A DNA stretch of 64,000 nt from Paenibacillus shirakamiensis (GTDB taxonomy: Bacteria; Bacillota; Bacilli; Paenibacillales; Paenibacillaceae), in the NCBI RefSeq assembly GCF_017874255.1, contig NZ_JAGGLD010000001.1:1471309-1535308 (forward strand), read 5' to 3'. Below, piece by piece: positions 45,832 through 54,568 of this stretch. How positions within the stretch are numbered: position 1 is the stretch's first letter; every line of letters starts with the position of its first letter. The notes under the pieces are model-generated. The model saw only the letters and a list, made by a program, of their open reading frames with translations. It had not been told where the DNA came from and did not search any database. Position numbers and translations under genes: made by a program.

Positions 45832-46725
45832 TTAGTTTTTCTCTACAGCGTGGCCACCAAATTCATTACGAAGTGCAGCCACTACTTTACCTGTGAAAGT
45901 GTCATTGTCCATAGAGCGGTAACGCATTAACAAGGACATAGCAATAACAGGCGTAGCTGTCTGAAGATCGAATGCTTCTTCCACGGTCCATCTTCCTTCT
46001 CCAGAAGAATGCATAACCCCTTTGATCTCGTCCAATTTGCTATCTTTGGAGAATGCGTTCTCGGTAAGTTCCATAAGCCATGAGCGAATAACCGATCCGT
46101 TATTCCATACTTTAGATACTTTCTCATAGTTAAAGTCGAATGGACCTTTTTCTAGCACCTCGAACCCTTCTCCGATAGAAGCCATCATGCCGTATTCGAT
46201 TCCGTTGTGCACCATCTTAAGATAATGTCCACTGCCGGAAGGTCCTGCATACAGATATCCATTTTCTACAGAAGTATCGCGGAATAAAGGTTCAACGATT
46301 TCCCAAGCTTCTGGCTCTCCGCCAACCATATAACAAGCGCCATGACGTGCCCCTTCCATGCCACCAGAAGTTCCTGCATCTAAATAATAAATGCCCGAAG
46401 TTTTCAGCGCGTTTGCACGGCGGATAGATTCTTTGTAATGAGAATTTCCCGCTTCAATAACGATATCGCCTGCATCCAAAAGTGGCGTGATTTGTTCCAG
46501 AACGGAATCCACCACACCATGAGGAACCATGATCCAGAGCGCGCGAGGTTTAGAAAGGGACTGAATGAGTTCTGGAAGTGTAGATACTCCGTCCGCACCG
46601 TAAGTTTTCATTTCATTCACAGCTACTTCATTCAGATCAAATGCCGTAACCTCGTGGTTGTGATCGATCAAATTTTTACCTAAGTTAAGCCCCATCTTAC
46701 CAAGTCCGATTAGTCCTACTCTCAT
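45832..46725 (-). CDS. gnd: 6-Phosphogluconate dehydrogenase, short (YqeC) type
   Basis: A 297-residue decarboxylating dehydrogenase making ribulose 5-phosphate. It is the short form (YqeC-like), not the 470-residue GntZ/GndA type, and this class often prefers NAD+. The Rossmann start is VGLIGLGKMGLNLGKNLI. The substrate-binding segments DAGTSGGMEGARHGACYMVGG and GHYLKMVHNGIEYGMM carry the catalytic Lys and Asn. AGGAGGAG precedes the ATG. It lies 59 bases downstream of zwf, so the two catalyse steps 1 and 3 of the oxidative pentose phosphate pathway from one transcript. A lactonase gene is absent. Confidence 0.9.
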   Translation of the reverse strand: MRVGLIGLGKMGLNLGKNLIDHNHEVTAFDLNEVAVNEMKTYGADGVSTLPELIQSLSKPRALWIMVPHGVVDSVLEQITPLLDAGDIVIEAGNSHYKESIRRANALKTSGIYYLDAGTSGGMEGARHGACYMVGGEPEAWEIVEPLFRDTSVENGYLYAGPSGSGHYLKMVHNGIEYGMMASIGEGFEVLEKGPFDFNYEKVSKVWNNGSVIRSWLMELTENAFSKDSKLDEIKGVMHSSGEGRWTVEEAFDLQTATPVIAMSLLMRYRSMDNDTFTGKVVAALRNEFGGHAVEKN

Positions 46726-46784
46726 GTTGTCTACTCCTCCTGATTAGTTCCAATAATTATATATATATCTGTATGATTAGTGGT

Positions 46785-48239
46785 TTACCACCACTTAAAT
46801 CCATCTTCAGCAAGCAGATCATGAGCAGCTTTAGGACCATTGGTGCCCGCAGCATACGTATGCAGGGGAATCAGGTTCTCTTCAAAGGCCTCAAGTGCTG
46901 GTTGAATCCATTTCCAACTTAATTCTACTTCATCCCAGTGTGCGAAGAAGGTCGCATCTCCGCGAAGCGCATCGTGAATCAGGTTCTCATAAGCTTCAGG
47001 AGCATCTTTGGAATTCGTCGTAAAATTCATAAGAACAGGCTCAATTTTGCCGCCCTTTCCAGCATTTCGAGTATTCAACTTGAGCGTGATACTTTCCATA
47101 GGATTTATTTCAATCGTGAGCAGATTAGGTTCTGCTTCGTCTTGATTTGCTTCCGTAGAAATTTTCAGTGGTTCTTTGAACTCAATTACGATCTTCGTTG
47201 ACTTTTCGTGTGTTCTTTTCCCCGTACGAATATAGAAAGGCACATCGTTCCAGAATGGAGTATCAATCCAGATCCGGCCAGCAACATACGTATCATTGGT
47301 AGAATCCGGCGCAACGCCATGCTCATCTAAATATCCTTGAACAGGTACAGAGCCATTCATGCCTGCTGTATATTGTCCTCGAACAATTTGGCTGCCTACT
47401 TCCTCTTTACTCATCGGACGCAAGGATTCAACAATAGTACGTTTCTTAGATTGCACTTCTTCAGGCGTACTGCGCTGAGGAAGATGCATGGTAACCATCA
47501 TGAGGATTTGTAGCATGTGATTCTGGAACATATCGCGAATCGTTCCGGTCTGATCAAAATAGGCTGCTCTTTCTTCCACGCCCACTAGTTCATTTGCTGT
47601 AATCTGTACATTTGCGATGTAGCGATTGGTCCAAAGTGCTTGAAGTACGGGGTTGGAATATCCTAATACTTCAAGATTCTGAATCATGGGTTTGCCTAAG
47701 TAGTGATCTATTCTATAGATTTCTTCCTCAGTAAATGCCTTGCTGAGCTGCTGATGCAGCGCACGAGCCGATTCCAAATCATGACCAAACGGCTTTTCTA
47801 TAATTAGACGTCTCCATCCTTTGCCCGCACCCAAACCATTCTCGTGAATATGATGTGCAATTGTTCCAAAAAATTCTGGAGCTACTGATAAATAAAACAT
47901 TCTATTTTCAGGAATTCCCAATTCTTTTTCACGAATTTCCACAGCAGATAACAGTTTTTGATAATCCTCCGTGTTGTTCACATTCAGCGCAGAATAACGA
48001 AAAGCGCGCAAAAAAGACTCCACACGTTCCCCATCAGCCGGGCGTCTGGAGAACTGAGCTAAGGATTCTCTCACACTTGCTTGGAAATCCACATCAGCAA
48101 TCTCTTTTCTACCTAGACCAAATACAGAAAACTCGGCTGGTAGCTTATGATCGATGAATAAATTATATAGGGCAGGGTAAATCTTTCTTTTGGCCAAATC
48201 TCCAGTGGCTCCAAACAGTACAAACGTCATAGCCTCCAC
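46785..48239 (-). CDS. zwf: Glucose-6-phosphate dehydrogenase
   Basis: A 484-residue enzyme oxidising glucose 6-phosphate to 6-phosphogluconolactone. The coenzyme site is VLFGATGDLAKRKIYPALY. The central conserved segment IEKPFGHDLESARALH and the substrate site YRIDHYLGKPMIQNLEV, with catalytic His, are clear; relatives usually have KE where this has KP. The likely start is the GTG at 48239 behind GGAGGG; an ATG three codons in is possible. It is the first gene of a two-gene unit with gnd. Confidence 0.95.
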   Translation of the reverse strand: MEAMTFVLFGATGDLAKRKIYPALYNLFIDHKLPAEFSVFGLGRKEIADVDFQASVRESLAQFSRRPADGERVESFLRAFRYSALNVNNTEDYQKLLSAVEIREKELGIPENRMFYLSVAPEFFGTIAHHIHENGLGAGKGWRRLIIEKPFGHDLESARALHQQLSKAFTEEEIYRIDHYLGKPMIQNLEVLGYSNPVLQALWTNRYIANVQITANELVGVEERAAYFDQTGTIRDMFQNHMLQILMMVTMHLPQRSTPEEVQSKKRTIVESLRPMSKEEVGSQIVRGQYTAGMNGSVPVQGYLDEHGVAPDSTNDTYVAGRIWIDTPFWNDVPFYIRTGKRTHEKSTKIVIEFKEPLKISTEANQDEAEPNLLTIEINPMESITLKLNTRNAGKGGKIEPVLMNFTTNSKDAPEAYENLIHDALRGDATFFAHWDEVELSWKWIQPALEAFEENLIPLHTYAAGTNGPKAAHDLLAEDGFKWW

Positions 48240-48418
48240 TACTATCCCTCCAACTATCTCTCTATAAAAAATATATTTAGTTACAACTTGTTACCTACTA
48301 ATATAGACCTACGTAATCGTACACCCGAACTTTTTTTTCGTCAACTATGTTTCACGGTTAAATTAATTATTATTCCTTATAATCATATGGGAATTGATAC
48401 GAGTCCCTATTCTCATAC

Positions 48419-48462
48419 AAAAAAGGTTGTTCCATCAGGTCTACAGACCCGACGAACAACCT
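48419..48462 (-). terminator. Terminator of the DHA2 efflux gene
   Basis: AGGTTGTTC/GAACAACCT outer stem with inner GGGTCTGTAGACC-type pairing. On the minus strand it is followed by six T. Confidence 0.85.
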
Positions 48463-48482
48463 CAAAGAAACATTCATCAATT

Positions 48483-49970
48483 CTAATGGTTTAATAATGC
48501 TGCTGAGTTCGCTGATGCATCGGTAGATTCTGTGCCTACACTTGCATCATCCTCTACTTCCTTTTTAGGTTTCCGTAAAATAATTCCTAACAAAGCTCCA
48601 AAAGCAGCCACACATGCCGTAACCAGGAAGGTATCTCCGAAGGCATCCACTTGGGCCAGCAGTGGATTCGTCGTATGTGCCATATGTGCTGTCAATCTCG
48701 AGGTAAGATATCCTGTAAGCCCCGCCACTGCAAAACTTACCATGACTTGTTGAGCAGCCGTAGTTAAAGGAGTAACACGGCTAACCAGCTTCCTAGGCGC
48801 GGACTGAAGTACGTGCGTATTAATGGCCATCATTGACAATCCCATTCCAGAACCTAACATAGCTAATGCGCCTAGAATATAGATGGAACTTGTGCTAAGC
48901 GAAATATTAGTAAGCATCGTCAACGCAATGGTTATAATACTTAACCCTATAATTACAAGGGGGCGAGCTCCAAAACGATCGAATAATCGTCCACCAATCG
49001 GCATGAATATCCCTGACGCTAGGGCTTGTGGAAGAACAGATAATCCGCTTTGCAGAGGGGTATATCCACGAACTCCTTGCAAATACAGCGGCATCAGTAT
49101 AATCGCTCCGAACAGTGCAATTTGGGAGACCCAAGCAATAATTACGCCTCGAGTAAAATCGCTTGACTTAAAGACTCGTAGTTCCAGCAAAGGCTGTTTT
49201 TGTAACAGTTCGACAAAAATAAAAATAATTAAAGCGATTCCGCCTACTAGCAGTCCTAGTAAAGCTTCTGTAGAGGACCAATCTCTCCCTCCTTCACTTA
49301 CACCGTATGCCAGCATAGCGAAGGCGATCGGAGCTAATATGATCCCTAAGATGTCTAGAGAAGGAACGGCCTTCTTCTCAAATTTAGGCAAGAACTTAAT
49401 TCCAATAATTAAAGCGATGATGCCTACAGGCAAATTAATTAAGAAGATCCAATGCCAGCTCACATATTCCACAAAATATCCGGATAATACAGGTCCTAGG
49501 GCTGGAGCTAACAGCATAGGAATTCCGAGCATACCCATAATGGATCCCATCTTCTCAGGGGGAGCCAGCTTGAAAATCATAGCCATCCCTATAGGAGCTA
49601 CCATACCTCCGCCTAGACCTTGAATCACTCGAAATAAAATTAATTGTCCTGGTGAACTGGCGAACGAACAAAGAACGGACCCCAAGGTGAATAATGTAAT
49701 CGTAATTAGAAAAATTCGCTTAGCTCCAAAACGATCTGTCATCCAACCTGCTAAAGGAATGACTGCCGAAAGAGCAAGGGTATATCCCGTAACCGTCCAC
49801 TGCATGGTCGTATAATCTGTTTTGAATATTTCTCTAAGATGAGGCAGCGCAACATTAACTACAGTACTGTCAAGAATAACCATGAACATCCCAACAATTA
49901 CAGCCAAAAGTGGTGCGAACAACTGCCTGACTGTAACGCTTGACGCGTTAGATGCGCTTACAGAACTCAT
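48483..49970 (-). CDS. DHA2-family multidrug efflux MFS transporter
   Basis: A 495-residue transporter with fourteen predicted helices, of the EmrB/QacA type. Motif A is GWMTDRFGAKRIFL, motif C PVLSGYFVEYVSWHWIFLINLPVG, and the N-terminal LDSTVVNVALPHLREIF is typical for DHA2. The C-terminal tail is Asp/Glu/Ser-rich. It probably expels cationic or amphiphilic compounds with proton exchange. No regulator gene is adjacent, and it is flanked by terminators on both sides, so it is monocistronic. Confidence 0.9.
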   Translation of the reverse strand: MSSVSASNASSVTVRQLFAPLLAVIVGMFMVILDSTVVNVALPHLREIFKTDYTTMQWTVTGYTLALSAVIPLAGWMTDRFGAKRIFLITITLFTLGSVLCSFASSPGQLILFRVIQGLGGGMVAPIGMAMIFKLAPPEKMGSIMGMLGIPMLLAPALGPVLSGYFVEYVSWHWIFLINLPVGIIALIIGIKFLPKFEKKAVPSLDILGIILAPIAFAMLAYGVSEGGRDWSSTEALLGLLVGGIALIIFIFVELLQKQPLLELRVFKSSDFTRGVIIAWVSQIALFGAIILMPLYLQGVRGYTPLQSGLSVLPQALASGIFMPIGGRLFDRFGARPLVIIGLSIITIALTMLTNISLSTSSIYILGALAMLGSGMGLSMMAINTHVLQSAPRKLVSRVTPLTTAAQQVMVSFAVAGLTGYLTSRLTAHMAHTTNPLLAQVDAFGDTFLVTACVAAFGALLGIILRKPKKEVEDDASVGTESTDASANSAALLNH

Positions 49971-50060
49971 TCTCTTTTCCTCCTAGATATTTCTATTTAT
50001 GCTACTAGGTTATTGTATGGAGTAGACTTTCCAAAAGCAAGAAAATTCGTTTTTTTGGAT

Positions 50061-50106
50061 AAAAAAAGAACCGTGATGATAGGCTTACGAGCCTTCATCA
50101 CGGTTC
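50061..50106 (-). terminator. Terminator of rpoD
   Basis: GAACCGTGATGA/TCATCACGGTTC outer stem, inner AGGCT-tacg-AGCCT, with seven T on the minus strand. Confidence 0.92.
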
Positions 50107-50114
50107 ACTATATG

Positions 50115-51233
50115 CTATTCGAGGAAATCCTTGAGTCGTTTGCTGCGACTTGGATGTCTGAGCTTACGTAATGCCTTCGCTTCAATCTGGCGAATCCGCT
50201 CCCGCGTAACGCCAAACTCTTTGCCCACTTCTTCCAAAGTTCGTGTCCGACCATCATCAATACCAAAACGGAGGCGAAGCACGTTCTCTTCACGTTCTGT
50301 GAGCGTATCCAGCACTTCTTCCAGTTGTTCTTTTAGTAGTTCATATGCAGCCGCATCTGCTGGTGCTAATGCATCATGATCTTCTATAAAATCACCCAAA
50401 TTGGAATCGTTCTCTTCCCCAATTGGCGTCTCTAGAGATACAGGTTCTTGTGCTGCTTTCATGATCTCCCGTACTTTCTCAACTGTGAGTTCCATTTCCT
50501 TCGCAATTTCCTCCGGAGAAGGTTCTCTACCTAGGTCCTGAAGCAGCTGTCTGCTGATACGGATCAACTTATTAATCGTTTCGACCATATGCACTGGAAT
50601 ACGGATTGTTCTTGCTTGGTCTGCGATCGCACGCGTAATAGCTTGCCGAATCCACCAAGTGGCATACGTACTAAATTTAAAACCTTTATTATAGTCGAAT
50701 TTCTCAACTGCCTTAATCAAACCCATATTACCTTCTTGAATCAAGTCAAGGAATAACATGCCTCGGCCTACATATCTTCTGGCAATACTCACAACGAGAC
50801 GAAGATTGGCTTCAGCCAAACGTCTTTTAGCCGCTTCATCTCCTTGCTCAATACGCTTAGCTAACTCTATCTCTTCTGTCGCTGTTAGCAAGGGAACGCG
50901 CCCGATTTCCTTAAGATACATTCTTACAGGATCATCAATTTTAATTCCGGGTGGAAGTGATAAATCATCTGCAAAAGTAAGTTCATCATTTTTATTATCG
51001 TCGGCTGTAAAGGTAGTGCCATCTTCCGTATCATTGGAGAGGTCAATTCCATTCTCCGATACTTGCTCCAAGAATTCATCGATTTGATCCTGATCTTGAT
51101 CAAAGGGCGCTAGCTTGCTCACAATTTCTTTATAGTTCAGCGAGGATTCTTTCTTACCTTGCTCAAGTAATTGCTCTTTCACCTGTTCAAGCGTGAGGTC
51201 CGTGTCTAATTCAGTATGCTGTCCGTTCTCCAT
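50115..51233 (-). CDS. rpoD: Primary-type RNA polymerase sigma factor (SigA/RpoD), stand-alone
   Basis: A 372-residue group 1 sigma factor. It has a region 1.1-like N-terminus ([19 protein letters not shown], residues 13-70) and region 1.2 [17 protein letters not shown]. Region 2, which binds core polymerase and the -10 element, reads [20 protein letters not shown] and [18 protein letters not shown]. Region 3 is [18 protein letters not shown], and region 4 has the -35-binding helix [20 protein letters not shown] start at the ATG at 51233 behind GGGAG. In most Firmicutes sigA follows dnaG in an operon. Here neither side has dnaG, and the gene has its own terminator, so it may be a second primary-like sigma factor or a relocated sigA. 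Confidence 0.9.
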   Translation of the reverse strand: MENGQHTELDTDLTLEQVKEQLLEQGKKESSLNYKEIVSKLAPFDQDQDQIDEFLEQVSENGIDLSNDTEDGTTFTADDNKNDELTFADDLSLPPGIKIDDPVRMYLKEIGRVPLLTATEEIELAKRIEQGDEAAKRRLAEANLRLVVSIARRYVGRGMLFLDLIQEGNMGLIKAVEKFDYNKGFKFSTYATWWIRQAITRAIADQARTIRIPVHMVETINKLIRISRQLLQDLGREPSPEEIAKEMELTVEKVREIMKAAQEPVSLETPIGEENDSNLGDFIEDHDALAPADAAAYELLKEQLEEVLDTLTEREENVLRLRFGIDDGRTRTLEEVGKEFGVTRERIRQIEAKALRKLRHPSRSKRLKDFLE

Positions 51234-51431
51234 AATCCCGCTCCCTTCAACCAACACTGCTATATAAATATTACAATAATTCCCAAATTCTTCTCTAGAT
51301 CTGTTTGACAAAACCGAAGATGTATGATAACATAAAATTACATATTTTATCTCAAACAGCTCTATGGCATATCTTAAATTGTATCAAATTACTTACTTTT
51401 TTTCAACTCTATTATTAATAAATATGACAAG

Positions 51432-51459
51432 CCGATCCCGAACAGGGTTCGGTTTTTTT
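51432..51459 (+). terminator. Orphan plus-strand terminator upstream of rpoD
   Basis: CCGATCCC/GGGTTCGG stem with one mismatch, loop GAACA and seven T. No plus-strand gene precedes it, since the divergent rpoD starts at 51233. It would end a leader, antisense or small RNA. Confidence 0.7.
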
Positions 51460-51508
51460 ATTTTATGCTCAATTATCTAGATCAGACACGGCTGGCCCAA
51501 TTTTTGTG

Positions 51509-51538
51509 TTCAAATATAGTATTCTAGTGATATTTGAA
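51509..51538. promoter_or_regulatory. Perfect 9-bp dyad upstream of the permease gene
   Basis: TTCAAATAT (51509-51517) and ATATTTGAA (51530-51538) are a perfect inverted repeat with a 12-base spacer. It lies 57 bases before the permease ATG, in the 361-base gap 51234-51594, whose only other recognisable element is the orphan terminator. A repressor site is inferred. Confidence 0.5.
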
Positions 51539-51594
51539 TTTTTGAGAGCATATACTTTACTAGTTTCCTATTTTCAAGCCAAGGAGTCACTGTA

Positions 51595-52575
51595 ATGAGA
51601 ACCTATAATTTGTCTAAAATCATAACTGTTCTTACTCCTACTGCTTTACTACTATGTCTTCTAATTTACTCAAAAACTGGGTTTAGACAGCCCCGGCCCA
51701 TCTTTCTAAGTACATTCATCCAGATCTTTGTCGATATCTTCATGGAATCGTTACCCTTCGTAATTGCTGGTGCTTTATTATCTTCCCTATTGCATGTGTT
51801 TATTCCTGAAGAGATGATCCGTCGGTGGATTCCAAAAAATCCTATATTTGCTATCGTCGTGGCTTGTGTAATTGGCATGGTTATTCCTATCTTTGAGTGT
51901 GGAATGATCCCCTTGGTTCGTCGATTAATCCAAAAAGGAATGCCCGTCTACATGGCTATGATTTTTATACTCTCCGGTCCTATTATTAACCCAATCGTCT
52001 ATAGTTCAACCTATGCGGCCTTTCGGATATACCCACATATTGTGTTTGGCCGAATGGGGGTGGCCTTTGGTGTCTCTTTAATAATCGGCTTAATTCTGTA
52101 TGTAACTGTTCAGCAATCCCCACTCAAACGGTCTTTACAGGATGTACAGGACATGCCCTCCACCTTACATGGCTACTCTGAGAATTCCTTCGCTACCGTA
52201 TCCATTCACACCTTGAACGAGTTGTTCCACATGAGTAAATATCTGATCTTAGGATGCCTACTTACGGCTGGTATTCAGACATGTTTAATTAATCTAAATA
52301 CTATTGGATCTCATCCTTTAGGGTCTTATATATTCATGATGGGATTTGCCTTCGTGTTATCTTTATGCTCTACTTCGGATGCATTCATTGCTTCAACCTT
52401 TGTTCACTCGTTCTCTACAGGACCTCTATTAGCTTTTCTCGTGATGGGTCCGATGCTGGATTTCAAAAATTTCTTGATGCTGTTATCTGCTTTCAAACTA
52501 AAGTTTGTCTTGTATCTTTCTTTTCTAATCGTTACTCTTGTATTTCTTTTCTCATTTTTTGTGGATATAACCTAA
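51595..52575 (+). CDS. Permease of the PF03773 (ArsP_1/YcgR) family
   Basis: A 326-residue membrane protein with about nine helices. The family pattern is seen in FVDIFMESLPFVIAGALLSSLLHVFIPEEMI, in the Cys/Pro helix GMVIPIFECGMIPLVRRL followed by GMPVYMAMIFILSGPIINPIV, and again in FVLSLCSTSDAFIASTF with a second conserved Cys. PF03773 proteins include the methylarsenite exporter ArsP and the uncharacterised YcgR of B. subtilis. It has CAAGGAG before the ATG and lies 22 bases upstream of a COG0523 GTPase. The pair suggests metal or metalloid handling, most simply zinc, but this is inferred. Confidence 0.85.
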   Translation: MRTYNLSKIITVLTPTALLLCLLIYSKTGFRQPRPIFLSTFIQIFVDIFMESLPFVIAGALLSSLLHVFIPEEMIRRWIPKNPIFAIVVACVIGMVIPIFECGMIPLVRRLIQKGMPVYMAMIFILSGPIINPIVYSSTYAAFRIYPHIVFGRMGVAFGVSLIIGLILYVTVQQSPLKRSLQDVQDMPSTLHGYSENSFATVSIHTLNELFHMSKYLILGCLLTAGIQTCLINLNTIGSHPLGSYIFMMGFAFVLSLCSTSDAFIASTFVHSFSTGPLLAFLVMGPMLDFKNFLMLLSAFKLKFVLYLSFLIVTLVFLFSFFVDIT

Positions 52576-52597
52576 TACAAAAGGAGATGAGGACATC

Positions 52598-53647
52598 GTG
52601 AGACCCCACTGTTCTTTTATTACAAATCCGATACCTGTAATTCTTATTACTGGCTTTCTAGGTAGTGGGAAGACAACGCTCTTGCTTCGGTTACTAAAAA
52701 AGGCTATTCAACAAACACTCCAGCCGGCTGTCTTTATGAATGAGATGGGTAGAATAGATGTAGATGGAGCGATTTTATTAGAAGAGTTCCCGAGTTTGAA
52801 ATTGAAAAAGTGGGTAGACGGTTGTATGTGCTGTAGTCAGCGTCATAAGGTAGAAAGGGGAATTCTTGATCTCTTAGAGCAGAAGCCAGACCTGCTCATC
52901 TTGGAACTTAGCGGGGTGGCTGATCCGGCACAAATACATAAATTACTCGCCATGCCTTCTTTAAAATATCGAGTGGAGTTGAACCATGTTCTGACCGTCA
53001 TTGATGCAGAACATTTTCTGGATTATAACAGTTCCTTTGCCTCGGATCGTGAACTGATTCATACTCTTCATCAGCAAGTTAGAACTGCTACTCATCTCAT
53101 CGTGAACAAAACAGATGTAACTGAACTTTCTATGCTCCCCCAGATGTATAGAGCCCTTAGTAGAATTAATCCTTCTGCACAAATTTCAGCATGCGTAGCA
53201 TGTGACATCAATCTAGATTCTTTCCTTCATTCTTCAGCCTTCCCCGTGTGTTACCCTGAGCAAATCCATGAACCCGCAGTTCCTTATACAGATGGACAAC
53301 CTAATACTAATTTGCGCATCCTTACTCATCCAGACCCAAAGGTCATAGTATACCCACACGCTAGCTCACTATTTTCTTATTTGGAACTTATGAGCATAAC
53401 CGTCAAGCTATCTCCCCATCCTTTAAACCCAACCCGTCTGGAACAGACCCTAATCCATATGGGATCATCCTTAATACGTGTCAAGGGATACGTAAAATCA
53501 TCTGATGGGTATCTCTATCTATTTCAGGGCTCAGGTGAACGCTTTGTATGGCGTCCGACTCTCCTGAGCACCCACCCTTACTTAGTTTTTATAGGTCTAG
53601 AGTTAGATCGTGAGTATATTGAGCATGAGATCTTCCATCCCGTATGA
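52598..53647 (+). CDS. COG0523/CobW-type metallochaperone GTPase
   Basis: A 349-residue G3E-family GTPase. The P-loop is GFLGSGKTT (residues 19-27), the metal-binding CXCC motif is CMCC (76-79), the Walker B-like segment is LILELSGVADP and the guanine-specificity motif is NKTD (170-173). The C-terminal CobW_C-like domain is about 240-349. Such proteins deliver or sense zinc, cobalt or other metals; the CXCC motif is the usual metal site. It lacks the His-rich stretch of some zinc chaperones. It starts at GTG 52598 behind AAGGAG and is cotranscribed with the upstream permease. Its stop lies 12 bases from the convergent DUF1796 gene, with no terminator between. Confidence 0.88.
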   Translation: MRPHCSFITNPIPVILITGFLGSGKTTLLLRLLKKAIQQTLQPAVFMNEMGRIDVDGAILLEEFPSLKLKKWVDGCMCCSQRHKVERGILDLLEQKPDLLILELSGVADPAQIHKLLAMPSLKYRVELNHVLTVIDAEHFLDYNSSFASDRELIHTLHQQVRTATHLIVNKTDVTELSMLPQMYRALSRINPSAQISACVACDINLDSFLHSSAFPVCYPEQIHEPAVPYTDGQPNTNLRILTHPDPKVIVYPHASSLFSYLELMSITVKLSPHPLNPTRLEQTLIHMGSSLIRVKGYVKSSDGYLYLFQGSGERFVWRPTLLSTHPYLVFIGLELDREYIEHEIFHPV

Positions 53648-53659
53648 GTTTGTATTAGC

Positions 53660-54280
53660 TTATCCAATAGATATGGCTGCTAACAACTGATTCCACTCCT
53701 CATCGGGTCCTCGCCAGTCGTCTCCTTTGCCCATATAAGCATAGGCTAATTGTGAAGGAAGTTGTTGTGCTTGTGCTGGCATTTCCTTGGTATCTGTAAC
53801 GATGATTAGGAGCGTAAACTCACCTTTAACCATGGAGTCAAGAAGTGCGCACAATTCTAGAGATTGCTGAAGAGAAACGTTCATCCGCACGAATAAGCTT
53901 CTGCTTGCTGTTACCAATCGTTCTAGGAATCGCGTTTGTCTTCGAATTAATGTGTCATGAAAAGGAAGGTAATCCTCCTGCCAACGGTCTCTTGGAGTAT
54001 TCATCGAGAAATCATGATACGAATAAATCTGATGCAAGGTATCTTCAATACAATAACAAGTTTTGAATTCGCCAACATTTTTCATATAAGCAAGGGTCAT
54101 AAACCCATCAAATCTTTGCGAAATAACCTTGATAAATCCTTCATGCGATTTGGAGATGAACCAATCTAGAGGTCCAGCAGATGTTCTTAATTGAAGTCTA
54201 CGAAGTTGGTAAGCTGGTTGACAAGTGGGACCTAGACTAACAATCACATCATATGAACCGAGATGTCTAGCATCTAGCAA
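53660..54280 (-). CDS. DUF1796 putative cysteine peptidase
   Basis: A 206-residue protein of the DUF1796 (papain-like) family. The opening YDVIVSLGPTCQPAYQLRR contains the proposed catalytic Cys; AGPLDWFISKSHEGFIKVI follows, and SYHDFSMNTPRDRW probably holds the His. I start at the TTG at 54280, seven bases after a full AAAGGAGG that lies inside the longer frame; the ATG at 54301 has no ribosome site. No signal peptide, so it is cytoplasmic. Activity has not been shown for most members. Confidence 0.82.
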   Translation of the reverse strand: MLDARHLGSYDVIVSLGPTCQPAYQLRRLQLRTSAGPLDWFISKSHEGFIKVISQRFDGFMTLAYMKNVGEFKTCYCIEDTLHQIYSYHDFSMNTPRDRWQEDYLPFHDTLIRRQTRFLERLVTASRSLFVRMNVSLQQSLELCALLDSMVKGEFTLLIIVTDTKEMPAQAQQLPSQLAYAYMGKGDDWRGPDEEWNQLLAAISIG

Positions 54281-54505
54281 GTGAAGTACCTCCTTTGTCA
54301 TAAGAAAAGATGATCACTCTCTCAACGTATGAAAAAGAAACGATACTGGATTGGACAGGGTGAAAAAGAGGCTTTATTACAGTCACGCTATTTAAATTAA
54401 GTATTTTGCGTTCATAGAATATACTATAAAAATCACATCCGCACTTTCGAACAATCCATATGTTTACGATAATTAGAATTGAATACGCGTGTTAAAAATC
54501 CCCAG

Positions 54506-54535
54506 AAAAAAAGCCCTGTTACATAGGGCTTTTTT
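54506..54535. terminator. Bidirectional terminator past degV
   Basis: AAGCCCT/AGGGCTT stem with flanking A and T runs, 26 bases past the DegV stop. Confidence 0.85.
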
Positions 54536-54537
54536 GT

Positions 54538-54568
54538 CGTGTATCTAATTACTCGTGTATCTAATTAC
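54538..54568. repeat. 15/16-bp tandem duplication across a stop codon
   Basis: CGTGTATCTAATTAC occurs at 54538-54552 and 54554-54568, with a single T between. The second copy contains the DegV stop (CTA at 54561-54563 on the plus strand). Confidence 0.9.

Noticed and set aside
48883..49623. 246-codon plus-strand ORF
   Set aside because: It is antisense to the DHA2 efflux gene, rich in Ile/Pro/Ser as expected for the complement of membrane-protein codons, with no ribosome site.
51466..51594. Zur box before the permease-GTPase pair
   Set aside because: No TCGTAAT-n-ATTACGA-like sequence; the dyad present is TTCAAATAT/ATATTTGAA with a 12-base spacer.
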